Shown piece by piece: positions 50,483 through 59,360 of a DNA stretch of 64,000 nucleotides (its first letter is position 1; every line of letters begins with the position of its first letter). The stretch covers positions 1 through 64,000 of the forward strand of contig NZ_JBEWYP010000007.1 in the NCBI RefSeq assembly GCF_040566555.1. Reading direction: 5' to 3'. A program made the translations under genes and the position numbers. This DNA comes from Sediminicola sp040566555. GTDB lineage: Bacteria > Bacteroidota > Bacteroidia > Flavobacteriales > Flavobacteriaceae. The notes under the pieces are model-generated. The model had not been told where the DNA came from and did not search any database. It was given only the letters and a program-made list of their open reading frames with translations.

Positions 50483-51874
50483 TTATAGGTGAATTACCTC
50501 GCCATAGGCATCGGCAACAGCTTCCATAACCGCTTCACTCATTGTTGGGTGTGGGTGAACTGCTTTTAAGATCTCATGACCAGTAGTTTCCAATTTGCGG
50601 GCCACTACTGCCTCTGCAATCATATCGGTAACTCCGGCTCCAATCATATGGCAACCTAACCATTCGCCGTACTTGGCATCAAAAATTACTTTAACAAAAC
50701 CATCTGGCGTCCCGGATGCTTTGGCCTTACCACTCGCAGAGAATGGGAATTTACCAACTTTAAGTTCGTACCCTTTTTCCTTAGCTTGTTTCTCTGTAAG
50801 TCCAACTGAGGCTATTTCCGGAGTACAATACGTACATCCTGGGATATTGCCATAATCCAACGGCTCTACATGCATTCCTGCAAGTTTTTCCACACAAAGT
50901 ATTCCTTCAGCTGAGGCAACGTGAGCCAGAGCCTGCCCAGGGGTTACATCTCCAATAGCGTAATAGCCTGGGATATTCGTCTGGTAGTAATCGTTAACAA
51001 GAATCTTATCACGGTCAACGGCAATTCCTACCTCTTCCAATCCAATGTTTTCAATATTGGATTTGATACCTACTGCAGAAAGAACGATATCCGCTTCAAT
51101 TATTTCTTCTCCTTTACTTGTCTTAACGGTCACCTTAACGCCTTCTCCGGAAGTATCAACCTTGGTCACTTCAGAAGAGGTCATAATTTTTATGCCAGAT
51201 TTTTTGAAGGTGCGCTCCAATTGTTTAGAGATATCCTCATCTTCTACAGGAACAACGTTCGGTAAAAATTCCACAACGGTCACCTCTGTGCCCATTGAAT
51301 TATAGAAGTATGCAAATTCTATTCCTATAGCTCCACTCCCAACAACAACCATTTTCTTAGGTTGCTTGTCCAGGGTCATGGCTTTTCTGTATCCAATGAT
51401 TTTCTTACCATCTTGTGGCAAACTAGGCAATTCCCTACTACGTGCTCCAGTAGCGATAATAATATTATTGGCGCTGTATTCAGTTTCCTTCCCATTGGCA
51501 TCTGTAACCATCACCTTTTTTCCAGGCATCAATTTACCAAATCCGTCAATGACCTCAATTTTGTTTTTCTTCATAAGGAATTGAACCCCTTTGCTCATCC
51601 CATCGGCTACGTTACGACTACGTTTAACGACTGCATCGAAATCTTTATCGAATCCGTCAACGGTAAGTCCATAATCTCCCGCATGCTTCAAATATTCAAA
51701 TACCTGAGCAGATTTTAACAATGCTTTGGTTGGGATACAGCCCCAGTTTAAACAAACACCACCTAGATTTTCTTTTTCAATTACAGCGGTTTTGAATCCT
51801 AATTGTGAAGCTCTAATGGCAGTTACGTAACCACCTGGACCACTACCTAAAACAATAACATCGAAATTGCTCAT
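50483..51874 (-). CDS. lpdA: Dihydrolipoyl dehydrogenase
   Basis: The 463-residue flavoprotein oxidises dihydrolipoamide in 2-oxoacid dehydrogenase and glycine cleavage complexes. The FAD site is VIVLGSGPGGYVTAIRA at the N terminus, the redox disulfide C41/C46 in GGVCLNWGCIPTK, the NAD site VVGSGAIGIEFAYF, and the catalytic HPHPTMSEA at the C terminus. The other complex subunits are not here. A strong terminator follows and a -7 element lies upstream. Confidence 0.95.
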   Translation of the reverse strand: MSNFDVIVLGSGPGGYVTAIRASQLGFKTAVIEKENLGGVCLNWGCIPTKALLKSAQVFEYLKHAGDYGLTVDGFDKDFDAVVKRSRNVADGMSKGVQFLMKKNKIEVIDGFGKLMPGKKVMVTDANGKETEYSANNIIIATGARSRELPSLPQDGKKIIGYRKAMTLDKQPKKMVVVGSGAIGIEFAYFYNSMGTEVTVVEFLPNVVPVEDEDISKQLERTFKKSGIKIMTSSEVTKVDTSGEGVKVTVKTSKGEEIIEADIVLSAVGIKSNIENIGLEEVGIAVDRDKILVNDYYQTNIPGYYAIGDVTPGQALAHVASAEGILCVEKLAGMHVEPLDYGNIPGCTYCTPEIASVGLTEKQAKEKGYELKVGKFPFSASGKAKASGTPDGFVKVIFDAKYGEWLGCHMIGAGVTDMIAEAVVARKLETTGHEILKAVHPHPTMSEAVMEAVADAYGEVIHL

Positions 51875-51912
51875 TTATATATATGTATTAAAGTGTCTAT
51901 TTTTTGAAGTGT

Positions 51913-51920
51913 CAAAGTTA
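51913..51920 (-). promoter_or_regulatory. -7 promoter element (TAACTTTG) of lpdA
   Basis: TAACTTTG on the minus strand (CAAAGTTA on plus) matches TAnnTTTG, about 38 bases before the lpdA ATG. No firm -33 element at the expected spacing. Confidence 0.4.
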
Positions 51921-52036
51921 CAAAACCAAACCTAAACCCCATAGCAGGGTTTTAAAAATAAGTGGGCCGTTTAACGTATTCATCGCCATGTGTTAATTTA
52001 CCATGATAAAACCAATCTTTTTGTCTAGAAGCAAGA

Positions 52037-52079
52037 TAAAAAAAACCGCCCGATCCATGGAGGAAGAGCGATTTTTTGA
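52037..52079 (-). terminator. Probable terminator of the cytoplasmic msrB gene (leftward)
   Basis: AAAAACCGC (52041-52049) and GCGATTTTT (52068-52076) pair with one mismatch over an 18-base loop; an A run on the plus strand gives a T run for the leftward transcript. It lies about 50 bases after the msrB stop. Confidence 0.5.
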
Positions 52080-52126
52080 TATTTAGTGGCAACCTAATGT
52101 TACCAATTGCTTTTTAATTCGGACAA

Positions 52127-52531
52127 TTATTTTTCGGGATCAAAATCAATGCTTACAGAGTTGATACAGTAGCGTTGACCGGTTGTATCCCGAGGGCCAT
52201 CGTCAAAAACGTGTCCCAAATGACCGCCACAATTGGCACAGACCGTTTCGGTCCGGATCATGCCATGGGTGTTGTCGCGGATATATTCAATGGCTCCCTC
52301 AACTGCTTGGTCAAAAGATGGCCAACCACAACCACTGTCAAATTTATGCTCACTTTCAAACAGTTTGGCGTCGCAAGCTCTGCAATGGTAGGATCCATCC
52401 TCGGAATGGATATTGTACTTTCCGGTGTGTGGGTATTCCGTTCCTTTTTTACGTAAGATTCTATATTCCTCATCCGTCAATTGGGATTTCCACTCTGCTT
52501 CCGATTTCTCTACGCTATATTTTTTATCCAT
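52127..52531 (-). CDS. msrB: Peptide-methionine (R)-S-oxide reductase MsrB, cytoplasmic
   Basis: The 134-residue enzyme reduces methionine-R-sulfoxide. Structural zinc cysteines are C50/C53 (CRAC) and C98/C101 (CANC); the catalytic cysteine is C122 in RYCINS; a resolving cysteine C68 is in DSGCGWPSF. It has no signal peptide and so should act in the cytoplasm with thioredoxin. It is 103 bases from the lipoprotein paralogue on the same strand. Confidence 0.95.
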   Translation of the reverse strand: MDKKYSVEKSEAEWKSQLTDEEYRILRKKGTEYPHTGKYNIHSEDGSYHCRACDAKLFESEHKFDSGCGWPSFDQAVEGAIEYIRDNTHGMIRTETVCANCGGHLGHVFDDGPRDTTGQRYCINSVSIDFDPEK

Positions 52532-52634
52532 GTCTTTCTAATTTAGGATCGCAATAAATTCATTAAATAGTTACTTATTGGCCGTGAATGAAGCTTGTTC
52601 GACACGAATTTTCTTTCATGCCATGAACCATCAA

Positions 52635-53126
52635 CTACTTAGCTGGGACAAATTTCATGGCAGCACCATTAATACAGTGTCTTTCACCAGTTGTTTCTCG
52701 TGGACCGTCTTCAAATACATGTCCTAAATGACCTCCGCATACAGCACAGTGCTCTTCGGTGCGTTTATAGCCAATTTTATAATCCACATCATAGGCAACA
52801 TTGCCTTCGATGGCTCTGTCAAAACTTGGCCAACCGGTTCCTGAATCAAATTTATGCTCGGATTTGAACAATGCGGTTCCACATGCGGCACATACATAAG
52901 TCCCTTTTCTTTTTTCCTTTAGCAGATCACTTGTAAAAGCTCTTTCGGTGCCGGCTTCCCTGAGCACATAGTACTGCATATCCGTAAGCTCCTTTTTCCA
53001 TTCTTCCTTGGATTTTTCAATGGTATATTTTGCAGTAGTGGTGTTAGTAGCTTGTTTTTTTTCTTGTGAATTTCCATTACATCCTGTTAGGATGATACAG
53101 AAAATTAGAACTATATTCTTGAACAT
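52635..53126 (-). CDS. msrB: MsrB lipoprotein paralogue lacking the usual resolving cysteine
   Basis: The 163-residue protein has a lipobox (cysteine C16 in LTGC) and so is exported and membrane-anchored. The MsrB domain keeps zinc cysteines C79/C82 and C127/C130 and the catalytic C151 in RHCING, but the GCGWP position reads GTGWP (T97), so the resolving cysteine of the first copy is missing. It may be regenerated by another thiol or by direct reduction. Adjacent to the cytoplasmic copy, probably by duplication. Confidence 0.92.
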   Translation of the reverse strand: MFKNIVLIFCIILTGCNGNSQEKKQATNTTTAKYTIEKSKEEWKKELTDMQYYVLREAGTERAFTSDLLKEKRKGTYVCAACGTALFKSEHKFDSGTGWPSFDRAIEGNVAYDVDYKIGYKRTEEHCAVCGGHLGHVFEDGPRETTGERHCINGAAMKFVPAK

Positions 53127-53242
53127 TGTACAATTTTTTGGGTTTCTTTTTTAGACGGAAATCTTCTTATTTCCTTTCAAATTTAAAGTACCTACGGGAA
53201 TAACTGCGTTAAGGTTTTATTAAGTTGGTTATTTTGGAAAGC

Positions 53243-53277
53243 AAAAACCCCAATTCTTTTGAAGAATTGGGGTTTTT
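53243..53277. terminator. Strong hairpin terminator before the collagen-like gene's end
   Basis: A perfect 16-bp stem, AAAAACCCCAATTCTT (53243-53258) with its complement at 53262-53277, loop TTG, and T/A runs on both sides allow it to work on either strand. It is used by the leftward collagen-like gene. Confidence 0.8.
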
Positions 53278-53298
53278 ATTGAAATATTATTGTGACTT

Positions 53299-53853
53299 TT
53301 AATCCACTATGACTCTTTGGATATCTTTTTCTGTAACTCCTAAAGTTTGCATCACAGATGCTATATTGGATCTGTCCAATTTACCACTGGCAAAATCAGC
53401 AGGCATAATTGCAATTCTAAAGACCTGATCATCCGTATCACCTGGGGCCAAGGTGCCCAAATCAAAATCGGATTCCAAGAAAATACTTACATCCAAAAAG
53501 GTATGGTCATAATTGTATTGTAGAATCCCTTGGTTCAATATTCTGGTTTGTGGCAGTAATCTCCAAATATCTACAGCTTCACCATTACTGTCCTCTGTTT
53601 GGTCCCATAATATGAAGACCAATACGATATCCGATTCAAAAACTTCTACGGTTTGGGGAAATTCATAAAATATAGAATAGTCGTTACCAGCAGTAAAATC
53701 GCCTTGAATTTCTAATACCTGCCCAACCACGTTAACCCCGTCAAGGCCATCCTGGCCGTCAAAGCCATCAAATCCTGGAGGTCCTGCCGGACCTTCACAT
53801 GCAATGATAAAAAGGGCAAAAAATGTTCCTAATGCTAAACTGAATTTTTTCAT
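53299..53853 (-). CDS. Collagen-like G-x-y lipoprotein
   Basis: The 184-residue protein begins with a lipoprotein signal (lipobox FIIAC, cysteine near 19) followed by a short collagen-like stretch EGPAGPPGFDGFDGQDG and LDG, about six G-x-y triplets (residues 20-38). The remaining 145 residues form a beta-rich domain (LEIQGDFTAGNDYSIFYEF). Similar GxY lipoproteins are scattered in Bacteroidetes. The G-x-y run may be a stalk. I prefer the ATG at 53853; upstream codons add a non-signal extension. A single-gene unit; function unknown. Confidence 0.7.
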   Translation of the reverse strand: MKKFSLALGTFFALFIIACEGPAGPPGFDGFDGQDGLDGVNVVGQVLEIQGDFTAGNDYSIFYEFPQTVEVFESDIVLVFILWDQTEDSNGEAVDIWRLLPQTRILNQGILQYNYDHTFLDVSIFLESDFDLGTLAPGDTDDQVFRIAIMPADFASGKLDRSNIASVMQTLGVTEKDIQRVIVD

Positions 53854-54037
53854 AATATACGGTTTAAAGTTTTTATATTTATCAAGGACTAATCCTTCTT
53901 TTGTATTCATTTATGCTAGGTTTCAAAAAGCGTTCCACTTTTTGATAAACGTAATAAAAATATAAAAGTTGTTGTAAATTATGGTCCTTCAAGGGAAATG
54001 AGCAAACTTGTTTTATATTGCAATAAATAACCAAACC

Positions 54038-55933
54038 ATGCCAGGCGTACTATCTCATAGTCTATTTTCTAATTTTGACATACATTTATTCAGATCAGGA
54101 AAACATTACCGACTTTATGAGAAATTAGGATCCCATCCCATGAAGGTCGATGGAGTGGAAGGCACCTATTTTGCTGTTTGGGCACCTTCTGCCAATGCTG
54201 TTTATGTTGTGGGGGATTTTAATCATTGGCAACAGGACCATAAATTGAATGTTCGTTGGGACGGCAGTGGTATTTGGGAAGGTTTTATTCCCGGGACTGG
54301 GAAAGGCACATTGTATAAATATAAGATTCATTCCAATAATGATGGAATGGTTACAGAAAAAGCAGATCCTTTTGCAAGATCCTGCGAACATCCCCCGAGG
54401 ACTGCTTCTGTTGTTTGGGAAGGGGACTATACCTGGAAAGATGAGGATTGGATGGAAACCAGGGAAACCAAAAACGGTTTGGATTGTCCGCATTCTGTAT
54501 ATGAAGTGCATTTGGGGTCCTGGAAGCGTAAAAGTGATAACTCGTTTATGACCTATAAGGAGTTGGCCGATGATTTGGTCAACTACGTGAAGGAGATGAA
54601 TTTTACCCATGTGGAATTTATGCCCATTATGGAATATCCCTATGATCCTTCCTGGGGATATCAGCTAACTGGATATTTTGCCCCAACTTCAAGATTTGGA
54701 AGCCCAGAAGACTTTAAACTTTTGGTGGATAAACTGCACCAAAATGGCATTGGGGTTATTCTGGATTGGGTACCATCCCATTTTCCGGAAGATGCACATG
54801 GATTAGGGATGTTCGATGGTTCGCATCTTTTTGAACACCCCGATAAAAGAAGGGGATACCATCCAGATTGGAAGAGTCTCATCTTTAACTATGGAAGGAA
54901 CGAAGTCCGAGCTTTTTTAATTAGCAATGCCTTATTCTGGTTAGACCAGTTTCACGCCGATGCCTTGCGTGTAGACGCCGTGGCTTCTATGCTTTATCTG
55001 GATTATTCCAGGGAAGAAGGGGAGTGGGAACCAAATATATATGGCAACAATGAAAATTTGGAGGCCATTTCTTTTGTAAGGGAGCTCAATGAAGCTGTTT
55101 ACTTGAACTTTAATGGGGTACAAATGATAGCCGAGGAATCAACGTCATTTTCAATGGTCTCACGTCCGGTAAGTATTGGAGGGCTGGGATTTGGTATGAA
55201 ATGGATGATGGGTTGGATGAACGATACCTTGGAATATTTTAAAAATGACCCGATTCATAGAAGGCATCATCAAAACGACATAACCTTTAGCATGACTTAT
55301 ACCTTTACGGAAAATTTCATGCTTCCCTTTTCACACGATGAGGTAGTTTACGGCAAACAGTCTTTGTTGTACCGTATGCCAGGTGATGAATGGCAACGTT
55401 TTGCAAATTTACGGCTGTTATATGGGTATATGTTTACCCATCCCGGTGCTAAACTCTTGTTTATGGGAGCCGAATTTGGTCAGTCGTCCGAATGGAACTT
55501 TCAAGCCAGTTTGGATTGGCATTTACTTCAATATGATGTTCATTCAGGAATTCAGAAATTGGTCAAGGACCTGAATACCTTATATCGTAATCATCCCGCT
55601 TTATACGAAAAACAATTTACGGATGAAGGTTTTCAATGGATAGATTATGGCGACCATGAGAATTCAGTTCTTACCTTTATACGAAAAGGGGTCAATAAAA
55701 AAGATGACCTGATCATAGCCTGTAATTTTACCCCTATTTTAAGGCTTAATTACCGTGTAGGGATAGAAAAAACAGGAAAATTGAAAGAAATTTTTAATAC
55801 CGACGATCAGAAATACGGCGGCAGTGGAAGTACTAACAATAAAGCGCTCAAAGTGGAAAGTATCCCATGGCATGGGAATAAAAAATCCATGGAATTGGAT
55901 ATTCCGCCTTTGGGAGTAGTAATACTTAAATAA
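54038..55933 (+). CDS. glgB: 1,4-alpha-glucan branching enzyme
   Basis: The 631-residue enzyme adds alpha-1,6 branches to glycogen. An N-terminal CBM48 domain (about residues 25-110) leads to a GH13 TIM barrel with the catalytic residues D313 (LRVDAV), E366 (IAEEST) and the stabilising D434 (FSHDEVV), then a C-terminal beta domain. Start at ATG 54038 gives MPGVLSHSLFSNFD. No glgA, glgC or glgP is nearby. The GH31 glucosidase gene follows 100 bases later on the same strand, suggesting a shared role in alpha-glucan metabolism. Confidence 0.94.
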   Translation: MPGVLSHSLFSNFDIHLFRSGKHYRLYEKLGSHPMKVDGVEGTYFAVWAPSANAVYVVGDFNHWQQDHKLNVRWDGSGIWEGFIPGTGKGTLYKYKIHSNNDGMVTEKADPFARSCEHPPRTASVVWEGDYTWKDEDWMETRETKNGLDCPHSVYEVHLGSWKRKSDNSFMTYKELADDLVNYVKEMNFTHVEFMPIMEYPYDPSWGYQLTGYFAPTSRFGSPEDFKLLVDKLHQNGIGVILDWVPSHFPEDAHGLGMFDGSHLFEHPDKRRGYHPDWKSLIFNYGRNEVRAFLISNALFWLDQFHADALRVDAVASMLYLDYSREEGEWEPNIYGNNENLEAISFVRELNEAVYLNFNGVQMIAEESTSFSMVSRPVSIGGLGFGMKWMMGWMNDTLEYFKNDPIHRRHHQNDITFSMTYTFTENFMLPFSHDEVVYGKQSLLYRMPGDEWQRFANLRLLYGYMFTHPGAKLLFMGAEFGQSSEWNFQASLDWHLLQYDVHSGIQKLVKDLNTLYRNHPALYEKQFTDEGFQWIDYGDHENSVLTFIRKGVNKKDDLIIACNFTPILRLNYRVGIEKTGKLKEIFNTDDQKYGGSGSTNNKALKVESIPWHGNKKSMELDIPPLGVVILK

Positions 55934-56033
55934 ATCAAATAATTTATGTGGCACTAAAAGTTCATTCAGGTAATACTATCACTTTAGTATTCATCGTTAA
56001 TGTATTTTTTTGTGTTTAATAAACCAGCATACT

Positions 56034-58433
56034 ATGATCACTAATACTGAACTTGAATATAAAGGCAATTTATATCCCAATAATATCTTAGAGTGCAAAA
56101 GAGAAGGGGATAAGTTATCCTTCACTACTGAGAATGGCGTTATTTTGGAAATCACCGTTCTTAGGGACAGTGTTTTACGTTTTAGATATGCCACGGAAAA
56201 TATATTTGAACCCGATTTTTCCTATGCCATTAGCGAAGATGCCAGTACTGGGTACAATGAGCTGGAGGTAGAGGAAACACCTACGGAATTTTTGATCATC
56301 ACCGCCAAGTTGAAAATATTGGTGGATAAGCAGACCTTAAGAACCCAGATTTCCGATCTGGAAGGCAATATCATTAATGAAGATGAACTTGGATTTCACT
56401 GGGAGGAGAATTACGAGTATGGTGGTAATACCGTTAAAATGAGTAAAATCACCCAGTCTTCGGAGAGTTTCTATGGTTTGGGCGACAAGGCAACACATTC
56501 CAATTTAAAGGGAAAAAGAGTTACAAATTGGGCGATGGACCAGTATGCCTTTGCAAAAGATCAAGATCCGTTATATAAGGCCATTCCTTTTTACGTGGGG
56601 CTGCACAATAACAAGGCCTATGGTGTCTTTTTTGATAATTCTTTTGGCACCACCTTCGATTTTGCACACGAAAGAAGAAATATAACAAGTTTTTGGGCAG
56701 ATGGAGGGGAGATGAACTATTACTTTTTCTATGGACCAAAAATCACTAATGTAGTCAAAGCATATACAGATCTCACTGGAAAACCAGAATTGCCCCCATT
56801 ATGGGTTTTGGGGTTTCATCAATCCAAATGGAGCTACTTTCCGGAAAGTAGGGTTATGGAGATCGCTAATAAATTCAGGGACCTTAAAATCCCTTGTGAT
56901 GCCATTTATCTGGATATCGATTATATGGAAGGTTTCCGATGTTTTACATGGAACAAAAATTATTTTCCCGAGCCTAAAAAAATGGTAAAGGAATTAAGTG
57001 ATAAGGGCTTTAAGACCGTGGCAATAATAGATCCGGGAATTAAAGTGGACAAGGATTACTGGGTGTACCAAGAAGGAATGGAAAATGACTATTTCTGCAA
57101 AAGAGGGGATGGTCCCTATATGCGCGGAAAGGTATGGCCAGGCGAATGTAATTTTCCAGATTTCACCAACCCGGATGTTCGCGAATGGTGGGCAGGGCTT
57201 TACAAAGAATTAATTGCGGACATAGGCATCAAAGGGGTGTGGAACGACATGAACGAACCAGCGGTTATGGAAGTGCCAACCAAAACTTTTCCTTTGGATG
57301 TGCGCCATGACTATGACGGTAACCCGTGTAGCCATAGGAAGGCCCATAATGTCTATGGCACCCAAATGGCCAGGGCAACCTATGAAGGAGTAAAAAAATT
57401 CACTTATCCCAAAAGGCCTTTTGTAATTACAAGATCTGCTTTTTCAGGGGCACAACGCTACACATCTACCTGGACAGGGGATAATGTGGCAACTTGGGAG
57501 CATTTATGGATTGCCAATGTGCAGGTACAACGGATGTGCATGAGCGGGATGTCTTTTGTTGGGTCCGATATTGGTGGCTTTGCGGAACAACCCAATGGGG
57601 AGTTATTTGCACGATGGATTCAAATGGGAGTTTTTCATCCTTTTTGCAGGGTGCATTCCAGCGGGGATCATGGAGACCAAGAGCCTTGGTCTTTTGATAA
57701 TGAGGTTACGGACATCGTAAGGAAATTCATCGAATTGAGATACCAACTATTACCGTATTTATATACCATGTACTGGAAGTATTGTAAAGAAGGTACTCCC
57801 ATGATACAGTCACTGGTCTATTTTGATCAAGAGGACCACCAGACCCATTTTAGAACGGATGAGTTTATTTTTGGGGAGCAGATCTTGGTATGTCCCGTTC
57901 AAGAACCAAATGCCCAAGGGAGAAGAATGTACATTCCTAAGGGAAAATGGTATAATTTTTGGACTGATGAAATGGTATTGGGTGGTAAGGAAAAATGGGT
58001 GGTGGCCGATATTGATAAGGTCCCGCTGTTTATTAAAGAAGGTGCTCTAATACCCAAGTACCCCGTGCAACAATATGTTGGTGAACTGGTAGTTAAAGAA
58101 TTGATCTTGGATGTTTATTTTAAGAAGGGAATAGAAGATTCTACAGTTTATGAAGATGGTCAGGATGGTTTTGATTATAAAAAGGGAAGGTACAGTGTTA
58201 GGAACTTTAAATTAAGGGGGAAAGATGATCAGTTGATTATTCAACAATTTAAGGATGGGACATTTATTACCTCTTATGATACCATAAAATTGAAGTTTCA
58301 CGGTTTACCATTTCAAATAAAAAGCATTCAAGTGGACAATGAAACTGTATCATTTGAAGATGTAAAATTAAATGGAAGCAACTCGATCGTTTTGAGCAAA
58401 GAATTTACTGTATTAGAGTTAACGGGGATATAA
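56034..58433 (+). CDS. GH31 family alpha-glucosidase
   Basis: The 799-residue protein has an N-terminal beta-sandwich (residues about 1-215), a GH31 (beta/alpha)8 barrel and C-terminal beta domains. The nucleophile D405 is in WNDMNEP and the acid/base D512 in GSDIGGF, with other family motifs DAIYLDIDYMEGF and VITRSAFSGAQRY. No signal peptide is visible, so it is probably cytoplasmic and acts on maltooligosaccharides or glycogen-derived glucans. Start ATG at 56034; the longer frame begins at a TTG inside an A/T tract. It follows glgB and precedes the M48 protease gene by 39 bases. Confidence 0.93.
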   Translation: MITNTELEYKGNLYPNNILECKREGDKLSFTTENGVILEITVLRDSVLRFRYATENIFEPDFSYAISEDASTGYNELEVEETPTEFLIITAKLKILVDKQTLRTQISDLEGNIINEDELGFHWEENYEYGGNTVKMSKITQSSESFYGLGDKATHSNLKGKRVTNWAMDQYAFAKDQDPLYKAIPFYVGLHNNKAYGVFFDNSFGTTFDFAHERRNITSFWADGGEMNYYFFYGPKITNVVKAYTDLTGKPELPPLWVLGFHQSKWSYFPESRVMEIANKFRDLKIPCDAIYLDIDYMEGFRCFTWNKNYFPEPKKMVKELSDKGFKTVAIIDPGIKVDKDYWVYQEGMENDYFCKRGDGPYMRGKVWPGECNFPDFTNPDVREWWAGLYKELIADIGIKGVWNDMNEPAVMEVPTKTFPLDVRHDYDGNPCSHRKAHNVYGTQMARATYEGVKKFTYPKRPFVITRSAFSGAQRYTSTWTGDNVATWEHLWIANVQVQRMCMSGMSFVGSDIGGFAEQPNGELFARWIQMGVFHPFCRVHSSGDHGDQEPWSFDNEVTDIVRKFIELRYQLLPYLYTMYWKYCKEGTPMIQSLVYFDQEDHQTHFRTDEFIFGEQILVCPVQEPNAQGRRMYIPKGKWYNFWTDEMVLGGKEKWVVADIDKVPLFIKEGALIPKYPVQQYVGELVVKELILDVYFKKGIEDSTVYEDGQDGFDYKKGRYSVRNFKLRGKDDQLIIQQFKDGTFITSYDTIKLKFHGLPFQIKSIQVDNETVSFEDVKLNGSNSIVLSKEFTVLELTGI

Positions 58434-58472
58434 TATTTTTGTACTTTCATTTTTTTAAAAAGAACAAATATC

Positions 58473-59282
58473 ATGAAGAAGATACTATGGGTAGCAGCCC
58501 TTTTATTAATTGCCTCGGCGTGTAAAACGAATCCCTTTACGGGTCAACGAACATTGAATTTTTATCCAAATAGTCAAGTTTTTCCAACTGCTTTCGCGCA
58601 GTATGACCAATTTTTGGAGGAGAATAAAGTTGTGACCGGAACAGCAGATGCCAAAATGATCACTAAAGTGGGGCAACGTATTGCAGCCGCTTCAGAACGT
58701 TGGTTGACTGCCAATGGATATCCTGGATATTTAAAAGATTATAAATGGGAGTACAACCTTGTCAAAGATGAGACGGTAAATGCTTGGTGCATGCCAGGAG
58801 GTAAGATTGTATTTTACACAGGGATATTGCCTATTTGCCAAGGAGAGACAGGTATTGCCGTAGTTATGGGGCATGAAGTTGCCCACGCCTTGGCAGATCA
58901 TGGGGCTCAGCGTATGAGTGCCGGAACTTTACAGCAATTAGGGGCGGTAGCCGGTAATGTTGCCATAAAGGATGAAAGCACCCTTGCTATTTTTAATCAG
59001 GCCTATGGGATAGGTACTACAGTGGGAGGAATGCTTCCCTTTAGTAGAAGCCACGAAACCGAAGCCGATAAGATTGGTCTTCAGATCATGGCCATTGCAG
59101 GGTATGATCCCAAGGAGGCAGCGGAACTTTGGAAAAGAATGAAAGCCAATAGTGGTGGACAGGGACCGCCAGAGTTTTTGAGCACCCACCCTTCCAACGA
59201 TACAAGGATCAACAACCTAACCGTTTGGGCGCCGGAAGCAGAAGCTGAAGCAAGGAAATTTGGAGTTACCTCTTTTCAGTAA
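58473..59282 (+). CDS. M48 family metalloprotease lipoprotein
   Basis: The 269-residue protein starts with a lipoprotein signal (lipobox cysteine C17 in LIASACKTN). The M48 zinc motif is H134-E135-x2-H138 in MGHEVAHAL, with the third ligand glutamate in SRSHETEADK. It resembles LoiP/Oma1-type M48C proteases, which process outer-membrane or stress-damaged proteins. Expected in the periplasm. The terminator at 59327 follows. Confidence 0.92.
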   Translation: MKKILWVAALLLIASACKTNPFTGQRTLNFYPNSQVFPTAFAQYDQFLEENKVVTGTADAKMITKVGQRIAAASERWLTANGYPGYLKDYKWEYNLVKDETVNAWCMPGGKIVFYTGILPICQGETGIAVVMGHEVAHALADHGAQRMSAGTLQQLGAVAGNVAIKDESTLAIFNQAYGIGTTVGGMLPFSRSHETEADKIGLQIMAIAGYDPKEAAELWKRMKANSGGQGPPEFLSTHPSNDTRINNLTVWAPEAEAEARKFGVTSFQ

Positions 59283-59326
59283 AAAATATGAAGGGATTAT
59301 TAAAATAATATAAAATAAAAACAGAT

Positions 59327-59358
59327 AAGCTGTCCTGCAAAGGGCAGCTTTATTTTTT
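59327..59358 (+). terminator. Rho-independent terminator after the M48 gene, abutting the next start
   Basis: AAGCTGTCC (59327-59335) pairs with GGGCAGCTT (59342-59350), one G-T wobble, loop TGCAAA, followed by TATTTTTT. The ATG of the next gene is at 59361, only two bases after the T tract, so this hairpin must also lie in the leader of any transcript of that gene. Confidence 0.75.
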
Positions 59359-59360
59359 AT

